From positions 55,704,915 to 55,768,914 of the forward strand of contig JAOANR010000006.1 of assembly GCA_030278955.1 (NCBI GenBank): a stretch of 64,000 bases of DNA, read 5' to 3'. The translations under genes and the position numbers were made by a program. Of the stretch, positions 10,601 to 23,851 are shown in pieces. Each line of letters begins with the position of its first letter. Positions within the stretch are counted from its first letter, which is position 1. A model generated the notes under the pieces. The model worked only from the letters and a program-made list of their open reading frames with translations, was not told where the DNA came from and made no database searches. The DNA is from Hygrophila difformis (lineage: Eukaryota > Streptophyta > Magnoliopsida > Lamiales > Acanthaceae).

Positions 10601-11959
10601 GATGTTTTCCATCTTACCTTATTTTCTAAATAGTCCAACGCACATATTAAAGAGTTATTATGGCTCTCTACCTTATGAATAGAATTACGCACCTGCATGA
10701 ATTTGAGCAATAATACCTTCAAACAATTGGGATTGTCAATTGAGCAAAACAGGTACCCCTTGAACGTCGTTAATATTTTATTTCCAAGTATCAAATGTAG
10801 TGTTTAGTCTTTCTCGGCTTGTGCTTAGTTTGTAACCAAATATGATGATTTAGTTAAATTTACAAAATCCTGATTATTTCATTAACCTAGTTTATTAATG
10901 GAATGGTGCCATGGTTGCGGTGGGAGTTAGTGGGGGTGATTGCAGTGCAGATTAGGGTTTTGGGAAATTTTGGGGCAGATTTTGTAAATCAGATAAAGTT
11001 TGTGGTATGAAAGTAATACTATTAGCTGAGTTTCCCTTCTTTTTACTTGCACCTGGCTTCAACTTATATACATGCCACTATCATCATTTCAATCTTGACT
11101 TGAAAAATACAGTATGAAGTTATTTTCAGTTGTTTAATGTTTACAACGACTTACTTTTAGCACTTCAGGAAGCTCTTGTCCGTTTTTCTGGTTTTGGACA
11201 AGAAGAGGACGAATGGATCAATATTCCCAGGCATGTACGGCAACGATCACTCCCGTGCGAATCATCTGAGTGTGTAGCAGTTCTGCCTGGAGATTTGATT
11301 CTGTGTTTTCAGGTACAGTTTTTATGGTTATTGTACAGAATGATATTGAAAAGACAACTACAATGGGTATTTGTTGAAAATCACTTTTTTATTGAGTTCA
11401 TCCTTTTAGGAAGGCAAAGAGCAGGCTCTATACTTCGACGCACATGTTCTTGATGCACAGAGGCGTAGACATGACGTAAGAGGCTGCCGATGTAGGTTTC
11501 TTGTACGTTATGACCATGACCAAGCTGAGGTACACTTGATTTTTACATAAACCTTTTGATTATCAATAAATCCATGTCATATATCGATTTAATAAATTGA
11601 TTTTAATAGTTCCCCCGACTTCTACATTGCCATAGGAAATAGTACCCCTCAGAAAGATCTGTCGACGGCCTGAAACTGACTACAGGCTGCAGCAACTTAA
11701 TGAGATTACACGGAAAGCCCGTGTGAGCACTCCGGCAGCAAATACATCGAAAGTGGATACTCCCATTGGAACAACAGAAAAGCAGACCAAACCTGAAGAG
11801 CAATCAGAAACTGAATACATGACTACTGCTGCTGCTGCTGCTATTCAGACCAGCGTTCCGGCCATAACTGAATCAAAACTACAGCCACCCAAAATCCTCG
11901 ATTCTGGAAATGCTGGCGGCTCGAATCCAAATCTCGGTTTGCAGCAGGCAAATCCATAA
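7700..11959 (+). CDS. SHH2: SAWADEE homeodomain homologue, SHH2-like (complete)
   Basis: Ten exons join in frame to 384 aa: 7700-7753, 8281-8366, 8460-8505, 8588-8789, 8938-8988, 10281-10356, 10466-10517, 11169-11312, 11410-11529 and 11636-11959. The start was chosen because [18 protein letters not shown] matches the known N-terminus of plant SHH2. Residues about 13-75 are a divergent homeodomain ([11 protein letters not shown]); about 162-300 are the SAWADEE domain with the His/Cys cluster [13 protein letters not shown]. The family binds H3K9-methylated histone tails and, for SHH1, brings RNA polymerase IV to RNA-directed DNA methylation targets in the nucleus. Exon 6 has a CAGCAG tandem acceptor (10275-10280), allowing a one-residue Ala isoform. 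Intron 5 (about 1.3 kb) holds a MITE and a 26-G run. It is tandem to 469-2327. Confidence 0.9.
9174..9432. mobile_element. Stowaway-type MITE in SHH2 intron 5
   Basis: Terminal inverted repeats CTTCCTCCGTCTCATA and TATGAGACGGAGGAAG are perfect over 16 bp, with TA duplications at 9172-9173 and 9433-9434. The 259-bp interior contains AACAAGATCCCACTTG, a motif shared with the elements at 25364-26265. Confidence 0.9.
9895..9920 (+). repeat. 26-nt G homopolymer in SHH2 intron 5
   Basis: An unbroken G run on the sense strand of the SHH2 intron. The corresponding site in tandem copy 1 (about 85-92) reads AGAGGAGGAG instead, so the run expanded or was assembled in this copy only. It could form a G-quadruplex, and its exact length is prone to sequencing error. 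Confidence 0.8.
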
Positions 11960-12305
11960 GTATTGCTTTTTGGTTTTCCTTGTTAATAAGTGGTGATACT
12001 TCAAGTTCTCCGTATATAAGTGAGTGGTGAAATGTAGATCACATGAGGGATTTGAAGGTCTGATTGAGAGTGTATTAATTATCCTTGTCGATTACAAAAC
12101 CCATTTGGCTGACCTGACTTTACTTTGTAGTTACATACTTATATGTCTGTTGGGGGAAGCCTCTTTATAGCAGATTAAAAGTGACACTGTAAGCATTGTA
12201 CTTACTATTCTTTGAAGATGGTTCTTATTGTATAAACTGGTTTAGTACTCCCGTTTCTTTTCGATTTTTGATGAATTGAATAATCCTTGTGTTTTGCCTT
12301 GTGTC

Positions 12306-12370
<65 letters not shown>
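12306..12370. repeat. Compound microsatellite (GT)n(GA)n
   Basis: About 11 GT units run directly into about 21 GA units in the probable 3' UTR or downstream region of SHH2. The matching 3' region of copy 1 (about 2550) lacks it. Confidence 0.9.
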
Positions 12371-12374
<4 letters not shown>

Positions 12375-13184
12375 AAAGCTTTGACCGTACAAATTGGGGG
12401 ATTTGATGCTAAAATTTAACAATAAAAGATAAAGGTGAAGCTACAAGCCAAGTTTTCCTCTTGGAAGTGAGGGAGATAAGAGGAAACTCCGAAAGGTTCC
12501 ATTACAACAGGTCAACATTTGATAAGTATGCTTGTCAAATTTTGTTTATTAGTATTTTCTGTAATTCAACAATTTCCCTGATGCCTTGCCTTGGAGTCGG
12601 TTTCAATTCAACAAAGATCATTGGTCCATTACTCTCGATTAACTACTTTTCGTCTTGCGCAAGAGTGTGCGTGACAATAATTTGGAGCACTCACAATTTG
12701 AATTATAACAAAACAATACCAGGCAAAATTTTATACAGCAACATACTACAATTTAACTGGAATTGGAAATTTCCCCTGAATTTTGAAGCAAGAAAACTAC
12801 AAATCTAATGTTCAAATGAACTCAAAGCCATATCAGATTGCGTTTTGCAAACGGAATCTGATTAAACAAGGCAAATAATTACCCTTCCCACTTCAGATTT
12901 GATAGCAACGATTACATCCCACAGAGCTCGACAAGAGGAATCCACCACAAAAGTAGATAATTTACCGAACCAAAGCAGCAATCAGACCAAGGAGAAGTTA
13001 AAAAGAAGAAATGCAATATATTTTCCCACTGTGAAAAAGGATATGACTGCAGAAACAAAATTGAACGTTGGAAGTGAAGTTTTGCAGATTTGTTTGTATT
13101 CCGCAAGTGCTTCAAAATTTGCGGAAACAGGCATGTCATGTATTGAAACTACCTACCGACTATAATGTGATGATATTTTATCAA
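12371..13184. other. Intergenic region between convergent SHH2 and BRP1-like genes
   Basis: No further gene was supported. It probably contains the 3' UTRs of both convergent transcripts. Short open frames here show no recognisable domain. Confidence 0.6.
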
Positions 13185-16100
13185 TCAAGATACTTCCTTG
13201 CTCATTACCAACCACTCTATAAGCGAATCAAGGCATAATTTCTCAAATTTACAACGGTAAGAAATATCGGTACCTTTTTCTAAACTGGACAGTACGCCGT
13301 CCTTAAAAATGAATCTTGAAGCATGCAGCTCTTCAGAATTTGTTTTCTGCCGCGTTCCATGACATGTGCACTCCTTTGTCAGTAACTTGTCCGATTTCTC
13401 AGATTCAGGCAGGGTTTCTCCATGAAGCTTCTGCCAATCAAGGCCCTTTCCATGATCGCGGCAATTTATAACTTGGATTAACTTATGCAGTGATGAATGA
13501 AATTGTGAAGATAAAGAAGCGACAAAATCATGAACATCTTGTACAGTAGAATCACTTCTTTGACGCTCCCACTCCTTTTTAATTTTGATAAGCAGTAAAT
13601 TTTGTAGACTGACAAAGCATCCAGAACAGCACTGGTAAAGGCAGACATCGACAGAGCGAGGCTTTGGACTGCAGGGTTTTGTTCCATAGTTCACATTGTG
13701 TCCATTTCCAGCATCGGTGTCTTTGGACAAGATGGTGGCATCAGTCAAGGGCATACCATTGGGTAGGTTAGAAGCTGCATCAGAAGCCAAAAGCTCCATA
13801 ACATGCGTATTTCCCAAACTCGAAGGTCCATCTGGTTCAATATTGGATTTTCTCTCTGTGAACCCATTGGAAAGTTTGATAGACACACCATCCCTTTCTG
13901 CCTTAGGAAACTCTAAGATAACTTCATCTGGTATGGCGAGTTTAACAGAGTTACAATTGTCTGAGGCAATAGGGTGTGAAGGCTCTTCTACAGTAAATAC
14001 AAATAAATCACCCGCATCCTGACATCTGTTACCACCATTGGTTCCATCGGAGCATCCATTATCCTTAGCATCAACTTCCACGGGAGCACTTTCCTGATTT
14101 GAAGGCTCATCTACCGGTGAAGCAATTTTGCCAGTTGCATGTGGGCTTCCATTCGCACCACCTGTTCGATCAAACTGTTGAGCACCATTACCATTAACTT
14201 CCTGGGAACTCTTCTCCAAAAGTTCAGACTCGTGCAACTTTGAATTGCCATCGCCTTCAAGAAGAGTGTCCTTGGAGACATGATTATCAAAGAGTCCATT
14301 GGAAGTATTCGGATTGACTTCTGAAATATGAGCATCTGCCTCTAAACTGAAAGGAAATTTGTTAATGTGAGATGATAAGAAAATTGAACAGTTATGACAA
14401 ATAAACTGACAACATAAGCATATGTGACAATACCTTTGCAATGTGTGTGCCCAGCTCAGAATCATGTCATCAAGATAAGCCACTTGAGACAGAATTCGAA
14501 TGAACTGATTCTTATCCTTCCCAGCATGAACTTTCTCATTAATTCGTCTGACAAGAATTTCCAGAACTTCTCGAACCTCAGAACAAACTTCCCTTAGAGA
14601 AGTATACTTACCCCTGTACGCTGTTAAACCAACTGCGACCAGTCCTCTTACTAAACCAGAATCCTTTTGTTTGATATTGCTAGAATCATAGGCAGAAACT
14701 TTCTCAGAAGAATTGCTGGGACGAACAATACAAGAATTGAAAGGCCAGCCTTTCCATGGCCCGCTGGTATCAGCACATGGACCATCTTTCAATTTTGAAG
14801 TAACCCAACAAAGTTCTGCAAAATGAGGATAAGATAGAAATTGATGACCAACTGCTGATATTGCCAACAACAAATTTGATTTCACTTTCATAGTTTTATT
14901 TGTAAGCCCAACAGGAATTGAAGGACCGGCTTCGACGGCTTCACTATTACATACTTGATCAACATTACTGTCAACCATGTCGTAAGGATTTTCTTTGAAT
15001 GAGCGCTCATGAATATGATTTTCACCATGAAGTGATTGAACAAATTGTTGTGCCAAATCCTTTGACAACTTGGAAGCAAAACGATTAACCACCTTATCAG
15101 GATCAAATTTCCCATCAAGCTGCAAAGAGAAGTGAGGCACCTTATGGTTTTGATGACTCAGCGGTCCAGAATTAACTATCTCATTTCCAAAAAACTGCCT
15201 TATGCTACTAGGAAGCATGGAAAATGGCAACTCTGAAGTGGCCTGTCAGCAAAAAAATACAAAAAAATAAAAAACAAAAAAACATAGTATTAATTAATAG
15301 TGCAACATTTGGAAAAAAGAAAAGCTTATTACAGGTAGGATGGATTGCAGAAACTTAGTTTCTGTATAGTTTGAACATCACAGACAAGAATCTTCAAAAT
15401 TCGCATCATTTGCAAAACAAAGATACCTCAGGAAATGTATTAAGTTTAGCCAGATTATAGCATTGCCCGGCTAAAGAGTGGTTGAATTCTTCAAACAATT
15501 GAATGGTATGCTGTGATTTAATAAGAAGCACCATCAATTGTCAATTCAATTAATTTTTCTTTTTCTTGACAAAATGTGTTTAAAGTTAAAGCACGGGTTC
15601 TGAGCAACCAAAAGGAGAATCCTCAGACCTTCAAATGGTATGTATTGAGAGTACCCACTGCCTTTTAGATGATAAAATCAAATGTAAAGTGGTCTGCTGA
15701 TACTATATGATAATCTTTTGAGTAGTTTACAAAGTCCCACCTCATAATTAAGGTCACTTAATCTAAGGTTGTGCTTGGATTGGGGGATTTGGATTTAACA
15801 AAGGATATAAAATGAATGTATTTGAATTTAGATAAGAGATGGATTTACAAATAGATTTCGAATGATAGGTGTTGGGAAAGGATTTGAAATCCATTGTTTT
15901 AAGGAGGTTAAATCCATCTTGAAATGGAATGAATTCAAAATTCATTTGAATCGAAACAAGTAGAAGGTATTTGAACTATGAACATGAAATCCACACAACT
16001 CAAATACTTCCATCCAAACACACCCTAAATGAATTCTTAGAAATTAAAAGAATAAGCCCTCCACCCAACGCATACCAGAATCATCAAGGATGAATTGACA

Positions 16101-19100
16101 CGCATAGAATCCACCAGCTCAACAAATGACATCCAGAGATACGATGCTTTCTTCATAGCAGCATTTTCTGTCTGTGTTGGCACTTCATCAGCGCTATCAG
16201 GAACAACATTTTCCATGTCAACTTCACAATGCATGTCACAAGATATCTGTCCAGAATATTGAGGATCGTTTGAAGATGGCCCAGAGTCTTCAGGTGCTTT
16301 GTCAACCATTTCAATAGCCCACAAATCAATTGCAGGCAAGTACAGCATAGCCAAATTCGTTTGAGCACATCCCACTGCCACCACAATTAGTCAAAGAAAA
16401 ATCACATTCCTCATCTATGCACAAAACCAACAAACAATTTGTATTCCTTAGTAACTCAAAGGCACTACAGAGTACAGTCCAACTTACAGTATCTAATATC
16501 CAACAAAAGCTAACAGCATAGACATTTTATCAGTCCAGTAGAGAGAGACAAATAAGTAAATAGTTTGCCACCAACATTTCAGAATCAATATGATGCATAC
16601 ATTTTCAACCCACATCAGCCTGGGCCTTCATATAGTTTGTCGATTAGCTTTCAAAAAAAAACACCAATGAGCGGTTGGTGAATGGAAAAACAGGGGAGTG
16701 AAAAAGAATTGAAAGGTAAAGATGCAGACAAAATAAAACATAAATTCTTAGCATAACTCATAAGTATATGATGATGCACTGAAGTAATAGCTAAAAAAAT
16801 GACAAGGGGAAAAAAGAGAACAAGAAAACCAGTATATCATGCATAAAAGATTACATAGGGTGATTGAGAACTATTGAGCAGGAAGCTGTGAGACTGCATA
16901 ACTCCTATATTGCCTGCATTCCTATGAAAATAACAATAAATAAATAATATTCAGCTATTGCAATAGAAAAACATACTCAAAATCCGTGTTAGCCCATGAA
17001 CCATGTCTCCATGTCCTTCATTAGAAATGCTTGCCAAATCAACTTTCCATACATCAACATTGCCAACAAAAAAGTGGAGAAGACATGATGCAAGATGCCT
17101 CTGGCCAGATCTTGGATTTCCGCAAATCAACAATTGAAATCCTGATTTATTACACAACTCATGAGACAATTTCTTAAACAACCCAGGGCGACCACACATT
17201 AAATGAGAGCTGGAGGGGAAAGTGTCAGGAAGATCCCCTTCAGTATTTTTGTTGGTTACATCCAAATCAGACAAGTTACTCTCTCCAACCAGAACATTTG
17301 CAAGAATAAGTTTCTTCTCAATCTCATTCATGACATTTACTTCCTCCAGCAGCCCATCTATATGTAACCACCAATCATCACTCTTCACTCTCTGGAAATC
17401 TAGACAAGAAACAATCGCATCTTTCACCAATGTGGATGCTGTACTAAGATGTGGTGGCAACCAGACATTCTCATCCCGATGCAAGCAAACAAGAAGCCTT
17501 GTTAACGGCTGCAAAAGACAAGGTACAAGATGAAGATTAAGAGGTGAAGAAACCACATCATTTAGTGCAACTCCACTCTCTCTCCGAGAGCACGGAGGTG
17601 GTGCACATAAGAGTGCCTTCAACCAATCTCTCTCTTCCACAGAAAAAGTATGAATAGCAGGTTTACTCTTGGCAACTCTAATTTCCATTGCTCGCAGAGC
17701 TTCTTGCAAGGGAAAGCATCTTGTCAGAGCAATCATAGCTGCCTGAGTACAGAGAGCCTGTAGATCAGCACCAGCAAAACCTACAGTTTGCTTTGCTACC
17801 CACTTCAATAAGGATCCAGTAAGTGGCTTAGGCCATTTTTGAGTATGCAACGAGAGGATTGATTCTCGGTCCTTATCAGAAGGCAGTGGAAAATAAACCT
17901 CCCTATCAAATCTCCCAGGTCTTCTTAGAGCTGCATCAACTGCATCAGGACGATTAGTTGCTCCAATTACAATAACAGAGCCTCGAGACTTCAAGCCATC
18001 CATCAATGCTAGCAAAGTGGAAACAACAGAATTATGTGTTTGGTCTTGTCTCTTAGAGCGGCAAGGGGCTAAACCATCTATCTCGTCAAAAAAAATTATA
18101 GAAGGCTGAGATTTCTCGGCAACTTGAAACAAAAGTCTCAACTGGCGCTCAGCATCACCAACATATTTTCCAAGACAATCTGCACCTTTGCGTGCAAAAT
18201 ATGCTATCCTCTTGTCCCCACGAGCACAAGAACCAACTAGTGCACGGACAACCAACGTCTTACCCGTCCCAGGATGTCCATGCAGCAAAACACCTCTGGG
18301 AGGTGTAATACCAAGATTATTGAAAAACTCAGGGTATAGAAGGGGCAAGATAACAACTTCTTTCATGCACTGAATGACATCCTGGAGCCCAGCAACAGAT
18401 TCCCAGCCCTGGAATTGTGACCCATGCTCATCATTTGCACCTCCAATGTAAGTAGGAGCTATTCTCCACAAATCCCTTTGAAGTCTCTTGCTCTCACGTT
18501 TCAGAAACTCTTCATCCTCCCCGCATTTCTCTAACCATTTTTCTTCAGCTTCAACATCTTTTCGACTTGCATCATTAGCCATCTTACGCAATTCAAACTT
18601 CAACTTTTTGGTCTTCATTTTCTTTATTCTCAGGGCATTTTGTAATCCATGAGGTTGAAAAAGATGCCGATGATCAGTACATACTATAAGAAACTTCCGA
18701 TGATCGAAGATGCAACCTTTGGCTCGAGCACATGGCTAAGAATTTAAAAAAAACAAAAGGAAAAAAAAAGTTGGAACAAACAAAATTCAATATGAACATT
18801 AAAAGAGTGACCAGGGAAAGCAAGATAAGGGTGAACATGCAGAGACAAGAAAAGAAGAAAAGGTTGAAAGAAAGCTGAAGTAATTATAGTCAAGGCACTC
18901 ACCAAGTGATAAGTTTTTGGGCATCGATCAACACGACACCCAATGGTTGCTCCAGGCCTCCTACAGCGGCTACATTTCAGCACCCGTCCCCGGTAAAGAG
19001 CAGCTCTAACATTTTTCAAGCATCCTAATCCAGCAAAATAAACCTAAAATGGCATGATAAGAAACAGAATCAAGCATTGACACACAATAATAGTATTGTA

Positions 19101-21244
19101 ATTAATTACTAAATTATATAGAGGCAAGTGTATCATGCATGAAAATAAGAAAGGCAGAACAAAATCACAGTCAAATGTCTTGCTTACGTCATATTAATTT
19201 CCATGAATAAGTAACACTTAGAAAGGTACACTGCTGAGTCCTGATAATCTATTGAACAAATAATATTAAGAAAGAATGATTAGAATAAACCAAGTCTGAA
19301 TGGCCATATTTCCTAATGTGCAACCATTAATATAAGCATAAGCAAACATAAATCAGAGTTGCCAATGTTTCAATAAAAACAAGCAAAAGGAGCCCAATAA
19401 AAAAATTCCTTCTGTTTCTTCAAGAGCTGGGGCCTGGGGCACAATTAGATAGGAATATCAAGACGTCACTCAAACAACATCGCGAGGAAATCTTTGATTC
19501 ACTGATATCAATAAACCCATAAATGACCTTAAAAGTTGAAATTACCATAAGTAAAGTGAGTAAGTGAATGCCAACAAAATATTCATCAGAGAATGTAGTG
19601 GATAGAAGCAGTATGATTTAAAAAAAGGGAGAGATTAATAGCTAGTAACTTAAGTAAAAATTGAGGAAGACACCCTAGATTTAACTTATGCCTTACCCCA
19701 AGCAATGCAAGTATGCAACAAGCACTATCACATAAGAGAGTTCCCATTAAATGCAATGAAAAGAAGTAAATCTATTTATTAACCAAGAAAACCATCAGGA
19801 TAACTGAAATGCTAAATATTTAAGATTATATGAAACACACCTCTGGACTCCATACTGCACACAGTTGATGAACCCAAATTCCAGCTATTCCAAATCGATC
19901 ATTGATGGGGCCCAAAAGCCGTCCAAGCCATCCTGATTGATCACCAAATCCATCCCATACATCAAAATTAGGTTCCTCGGAGGCTGAAGAACCACAATAT
20001 GCATCATTATCACTGCCAGGCCCTTCTAGTGCAAGGATTTTTGGAAGCTTGCCATCTGTACCACCACCACACAAACCACATCGTCTTCCAAGTTTAATCC
20101 TTGGTTTTCTGTCTGCAAAAGCAAAACCGCTGCATTTTGTGTCAGATTTTTTGTGTTCCTCATCTTCAATAGGCATGGGAGGATGTTCATCTTGTTGGTC
20201 ATCAGATTTTTTGAGTGCCTCATCTTCAAGAGGCATGCGAGAATGTTCATCTTGTTGGTCATCAGATTTTTTGAGCAGCTCATCTTCAAGAGGCCCATCA
20301 GGTTGTTCATCTTGTTGTTGGTCATCAGCTATTGCATGGCTAACTTCAGCTACAAGTTCAGAGACTATTTTTTCTGGCCTACTTTGCTCTATCGTTGAGT
20401 CTACATTGCCATTGATCTCGAATTCTTCCATGTCTGAATTCCTTTGAATTGCAGTCTCCTCTTCCTCACTCGACTGATAAGCCATACCGTCATCTTCAGC
20501 TTTAATATCTATTCCATCATCCAAATTAATCTCCGAATCTGATCCATCTGCTTCATCTGTCATATCTATACTCCTCTCTGTATCATCTTCAGCCTCACCA
20601 TTTAAATCAATCTCCAGATTCCCATTTGGCAATATATGTGAAGCTTTTATTCTCCCTGGCCTCTTTGATTTAACAACTGTTGATTTTTCACCTGCTAAGT
20701 CTTCTTTCTTGTCATAAGACTGAGGATCCAAGTCATTCCCATATTCATCAGTGTCATTATAAAGCTTTCGTTTACCTTTAACAGACGATTCTCCCCCCTC
20801 TCGAAGAGAAAAAATGGCACTCTTTCCTCTATCTCTCAACCTTGATCCCCAAACACTATTTTCTTCATCCAAATCCCCAGAACCTGAAAATGGTGTTTTG
20901 CTCCTACCTTTAACTTCTCTGCCAACTTTCTCAACACTTCTAGGGACACTCCTATCAACCTTTCTCCGCTTTTTCGGGGGCAAAGGAGATGAATCTAGCA
21001 ACACAGGAGCTTTTCGAGCCCTACTACTTCGACGCAGCTCAAATTGATCCCCTCCATTAACAAATTGATCCTGTTCAACCTCCCCAACCGCTCTACGGCT
21101 GCTATTGTAAGCATTCTCACAAATTGCGTCTAACCTCTTGTGCTTTTTCTTACCCTTACTCTTATTCCTCAATTTCTTATCCTTCCTTCTCTTCGCAACT
21201 GATCTAGACTGCGATAATAACATATCAGAAACCTCCAAAACCAA
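13185..21244 (-). CDS. BRP1: ePHD-finger AAA+ ATPase, BRP1-like (BRAT1 partner)
   Basis: Six exons, in transcript order 21244-19841, 19043-18903, 18735-16977, 16374-16076, 15242-14434 and 14346-13185, give 5574 nt, 1857 aa, with every junction GT-AG and in phase. Order: basic Lys/Arg nuclear region (about 10-50); acidic region with DDQQDEH-type repeats (about 310-375); extended PHD finger (about 389-545: CGLCGGG, WVHQLCAVW, CSRCRRPGATIGC, CPKTYHLPCA); AAA domain with Walker A GHPGTGKT (668-675), Walker B IIFFDEIDG and sensor GATNRPDAVDAALRRPGRFDRE. A second AAA-like module has a broken Walker A (GNPRSGQRH, no Lys) and is probably inactive. No bromodomain was seen. This architecture matches Arabidopsis BRP1, which pairs with the bromodomain ATPase BRAT1 to prevent silencing; function here is inferred. 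Confidence 0.88.
15767..16025. mobile_element. Tourist-like MITE in a BRP1-like intron
   Basis: The left end GGTTGTGCTTGGAT and right end CATCCAAACACACCC are inverted, with TAA on both sides (15764-15766 and 16026-16028), typical of PIF/Harbinger MITEs. The 259-bp element lies wholly in the intron between 16076 and 15242. Confidence 0.8.
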
Positions 21245-21771
21245 TATAAAGAACTCCTAACCACTAACCACGCTATTTTCCTCTTCTCCGGTTAAAAATA
21301 AAATTGCACACCCCGCCGCACAAATTAATCCAATAATCAATCCGGTTTTCCACCAACGGAGTCTGCAGACAACCAAATTACAAATAGCGATTCCAACGAA
21401 ATACTAACCTTCGATTGCCCGATCATGCAGACCAAAAAAACAAAAGAACCAAAAACGAAGAAAAAAAAAATCGAACAAATTATATATACACAATGGAAAC
21501 CCTAGAAAACGATCCGATTTCGAACTTGAAATTCCAGAAAATCACCCGAAATCCACAGGAATAGAGTCGGATATCTGATATTTAGCAGAAATTCATCGCG
21601 CATTAATTTTGATTTTGATTTTTTTACAGTGAAGCGTTTTAGGGCTTTTTGTTGTGCTTGTGCGTGATAGAGTGGCGGAGGTCTTGAGAGAAAAGGGTGT
21701 GTGTATTCACACTGGGTCTGGGCCTCTGGGGTTATGGAAACAAAGTATAGTATTTTTTCCATAATATATAT

Positions 21772-21782
21772 AGGGTAGCATG
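21772..21782 (-). promoter_or_regulatory. Possible TATA box of the BRP1-like gene
   Basis: On the minus strand the run CCCTATATATATTAT lies about 530 nt upstream of the start codon. It fits a plant TATA box in form, but the transcription start and any 5'-UTR intron are unknown. Confidence 0.3.
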
Positions 21783-21868
21783 GGAATTCAAACACGCGCG
21801 GAGGGTGCGCGTATAGGGCACGGATGAATGAAAATGGGGAAACCAGGGGTGTATGAGTCTATAATGTT

Positions 21869-21885
21869 GGGGGGGGGGGGGGGGG
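21869..21885. repeat. 17-nt G homopolymer
   Basis: Uninterrupted G run upstream of the BRP1-like gene, in a spacer with no gene from 21800 to 22018. Confidence 0.7.
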
Positions 21886-22026
21886 ATTGTGATTTGTGAC
21901 TTCACCCACTCTCATGTATGACTTTTTATGCTTTCTCTATGTACTTTTGCCTCATTTTCCCACTAAACGTTACCGCCAAAATTCATTTCATTTTATTTAT
22001 TTGAGAACTTTTTTGGAATATGCTAC

Positions 22027-22434
22027 TTGGGGTGAACTAATGAGCTTGAGCTTGACTTGATGGATTTTTGAGTTCGACTCGAGCTTGAGTATGTAGTATT
22101 TTTTCAATTAAGTCGAGTAGTCGAGCTACTTGAGCTTATTATATTTTTTATATATTTTTTTTCGTTATTAAGCTCGAGCTCGAGTACTCGAGCATATCGA
22201 GTATTTTTTTCTTTTTTTGCATTTTTTCTTTTAATTTTTTTAAAATAAAAAAATGAGTCAAGTACTCGATACTCGACTCGAGTTCAAGTATCATATACAT
22301 GAGCTCGAGCTCGAGCTTGATACTCGAGTGCCCTATTCGACTACTCGACTCAACTAGAATTTTTTGAGTACGAGTCGAGTTTTTTCCGAGCCAGGAAGTC
22401 GAGTTCGAGTATCTCTACTCATTAATCACCCCTA
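22027..22434. mobile_element. hAT-type MITE filled with CTCGAG/ACTCGAGT repeats
   Basis: The 8-bp sequence TATGCTAC flanks both ends (22019-22026 and 22435-22442), the target duplication size of hAT elements. Ends are TTGGGGTGAACTAATGAG and the inverse of CTCATTAATCACCCCTA, an imperfect terminal inverted repeat. Most of the 408-bp interior is degenerate repetition of GAGCTCGAG, ACTCGA and TCGAGT on both strands, so the element could fold extensively. It encodes no protein. Confidence 0.82.
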
Positions 22435-22670
22435 TATGCTACTACTCCATTAGTTTTATACTCCTAATATGAAAATTTATGCAAGTAATTCGATGAGCTT
22501 CCGAACAATAAAATTGTCTCCCAAACAACACATTTGTTTATGCAAACACTCATGTAAATGGGCTTGTCAAAAGTGCAATTGTCCACAACTCATATTTAAA
22601 AAGCGCCCAAAGTTTATTTTTAGTTTTCATAAATTCATGTGTTGTTGTTGTTATACAGTACTCCATCTGT

Positions 22671-23021
22671 ACCATTAATTATGTCTCATTTTTCTTTTTG
22701 ATACTCCCATCACAATTATCACATTTTCCTTTTAGGAAATAATTAAATTAAATAATTAATTACCAAATCTACTTTTATCACAACATATTAATAAATAAAT
22801 ACATTAAAATTTTAAATCCACTAACATTAATAAATTCAACTCACAACCATTACATCATACATAAATAAATTAACTAAAAATTCAAATTCATTATTATCAC
22901 ATCACATAAAATTTCTAATTTACACTTTAAATACTAATCTACCACTCCATTAAATACTAACTATTCTCACATAAAATACTGTACCCAAAGTTTTGAGACA
23001 ATATAAATGGGATGAACGGAG
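22671..23021. mobile_element. Stowaway-like MITE
   Basis: Left end CTCCATCTGTACCATTAAT and right end ATGGGATGAACGGAG are inverted and flanked by TA (22669-22670 and 23022-23023). The second motif pair GTCTCATTTTTC and TTTTGAGACAATAT reinforces the inverted repeat. It is AT-rich and non-coding. Confidence 0.7.
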
Positions 23022-23023
23022 TA

Positions 23024-23851
23024 ATATATTTAATTTTCATTCAACTCTTCATAACTAATAGTATTAATTTTCCTTTTAATTTTTTTCTAAAAAGATTGCA
23101 ATATTTTTAATTTCTTTCCCAAATCCAAATTAGCCTAAAGGTAAAATTAACCTTTTTTTAACAAATATTTTAATCTTATATTTATTTAAAGTCAATTAGG
23201 ACCTATTCTTTTATGTAACATACACATGAGTTCACACCAAATGATATGTTAACATAGAAACAAGCTAAGTGAGTTCACACCAAATCCTATCGACAAAGGG
23301 ACAAATGAGTTCAGACAAAGTCTCAGTTATTTTCTTTCATATAACCAACATTTATGTAACATACACATGATAACAAAGAAACAAGTGAATTTACAAAAGC
23401 TTACCCAAAAAAAAAAAGTGAATTTACAAAAAGTTGTTGCTGGCCAGAGTATCCATAACTTCCTGCCTACCTAGATTTACTTTTCATTTGAAAGATAAAA
23501 GTGGTGCACATCAATGATCCAAAGAGAAAATTACACCATGAATCTCATAAGAAGATTTTTATCATTAATAATAACATGGAATCAAGGTTCCTTTTTACAT
23601 ATACCATTCCCAACAAGTAAAGGAGCTTTCCCAACAAAACACAGATATATACCAATCACCATTACCCAAAACAACAAAAGATCCCACCAACATATATATA
23701 CCCTGCCAAAGCTTTAAGCACTTCCAAGTTACCCAAATGCAATGCAAAAGGAAAACCAAAGCAAAAGTAGGTAGGCGAAAGTAAAATGCGCAATAGTCCT
23801 AGATTTCATATATTCAGACTGATGGGCAGTTTTTATGCATAAAGATCCTTG
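23024..23851. other. Non-coding region downstream of the OB-fold gene
   Basis: No gene supported. The last few hundred bases probably include the 3' UTR of the minus-strand OB-fold gene. Confidence 0.5.

Noticed and set aside
16861..16920. Possible extra exon of the BRP1-like gene with acceptor-like TTTTCATAG
   Set aside because: The donor at 16977 joins in phase directly to the acceptor at 16374, giving conserved LMGCAQTNLAML; including this piece breaks the frame relation.
20049..20447. 132-codon open frame on the plus strand, Ser/Cys-rich
   Set aside because: It is antisense to the acidic DDQQDEH repeat region of the BRP1-like exon 1 and is explained by that codon bias.
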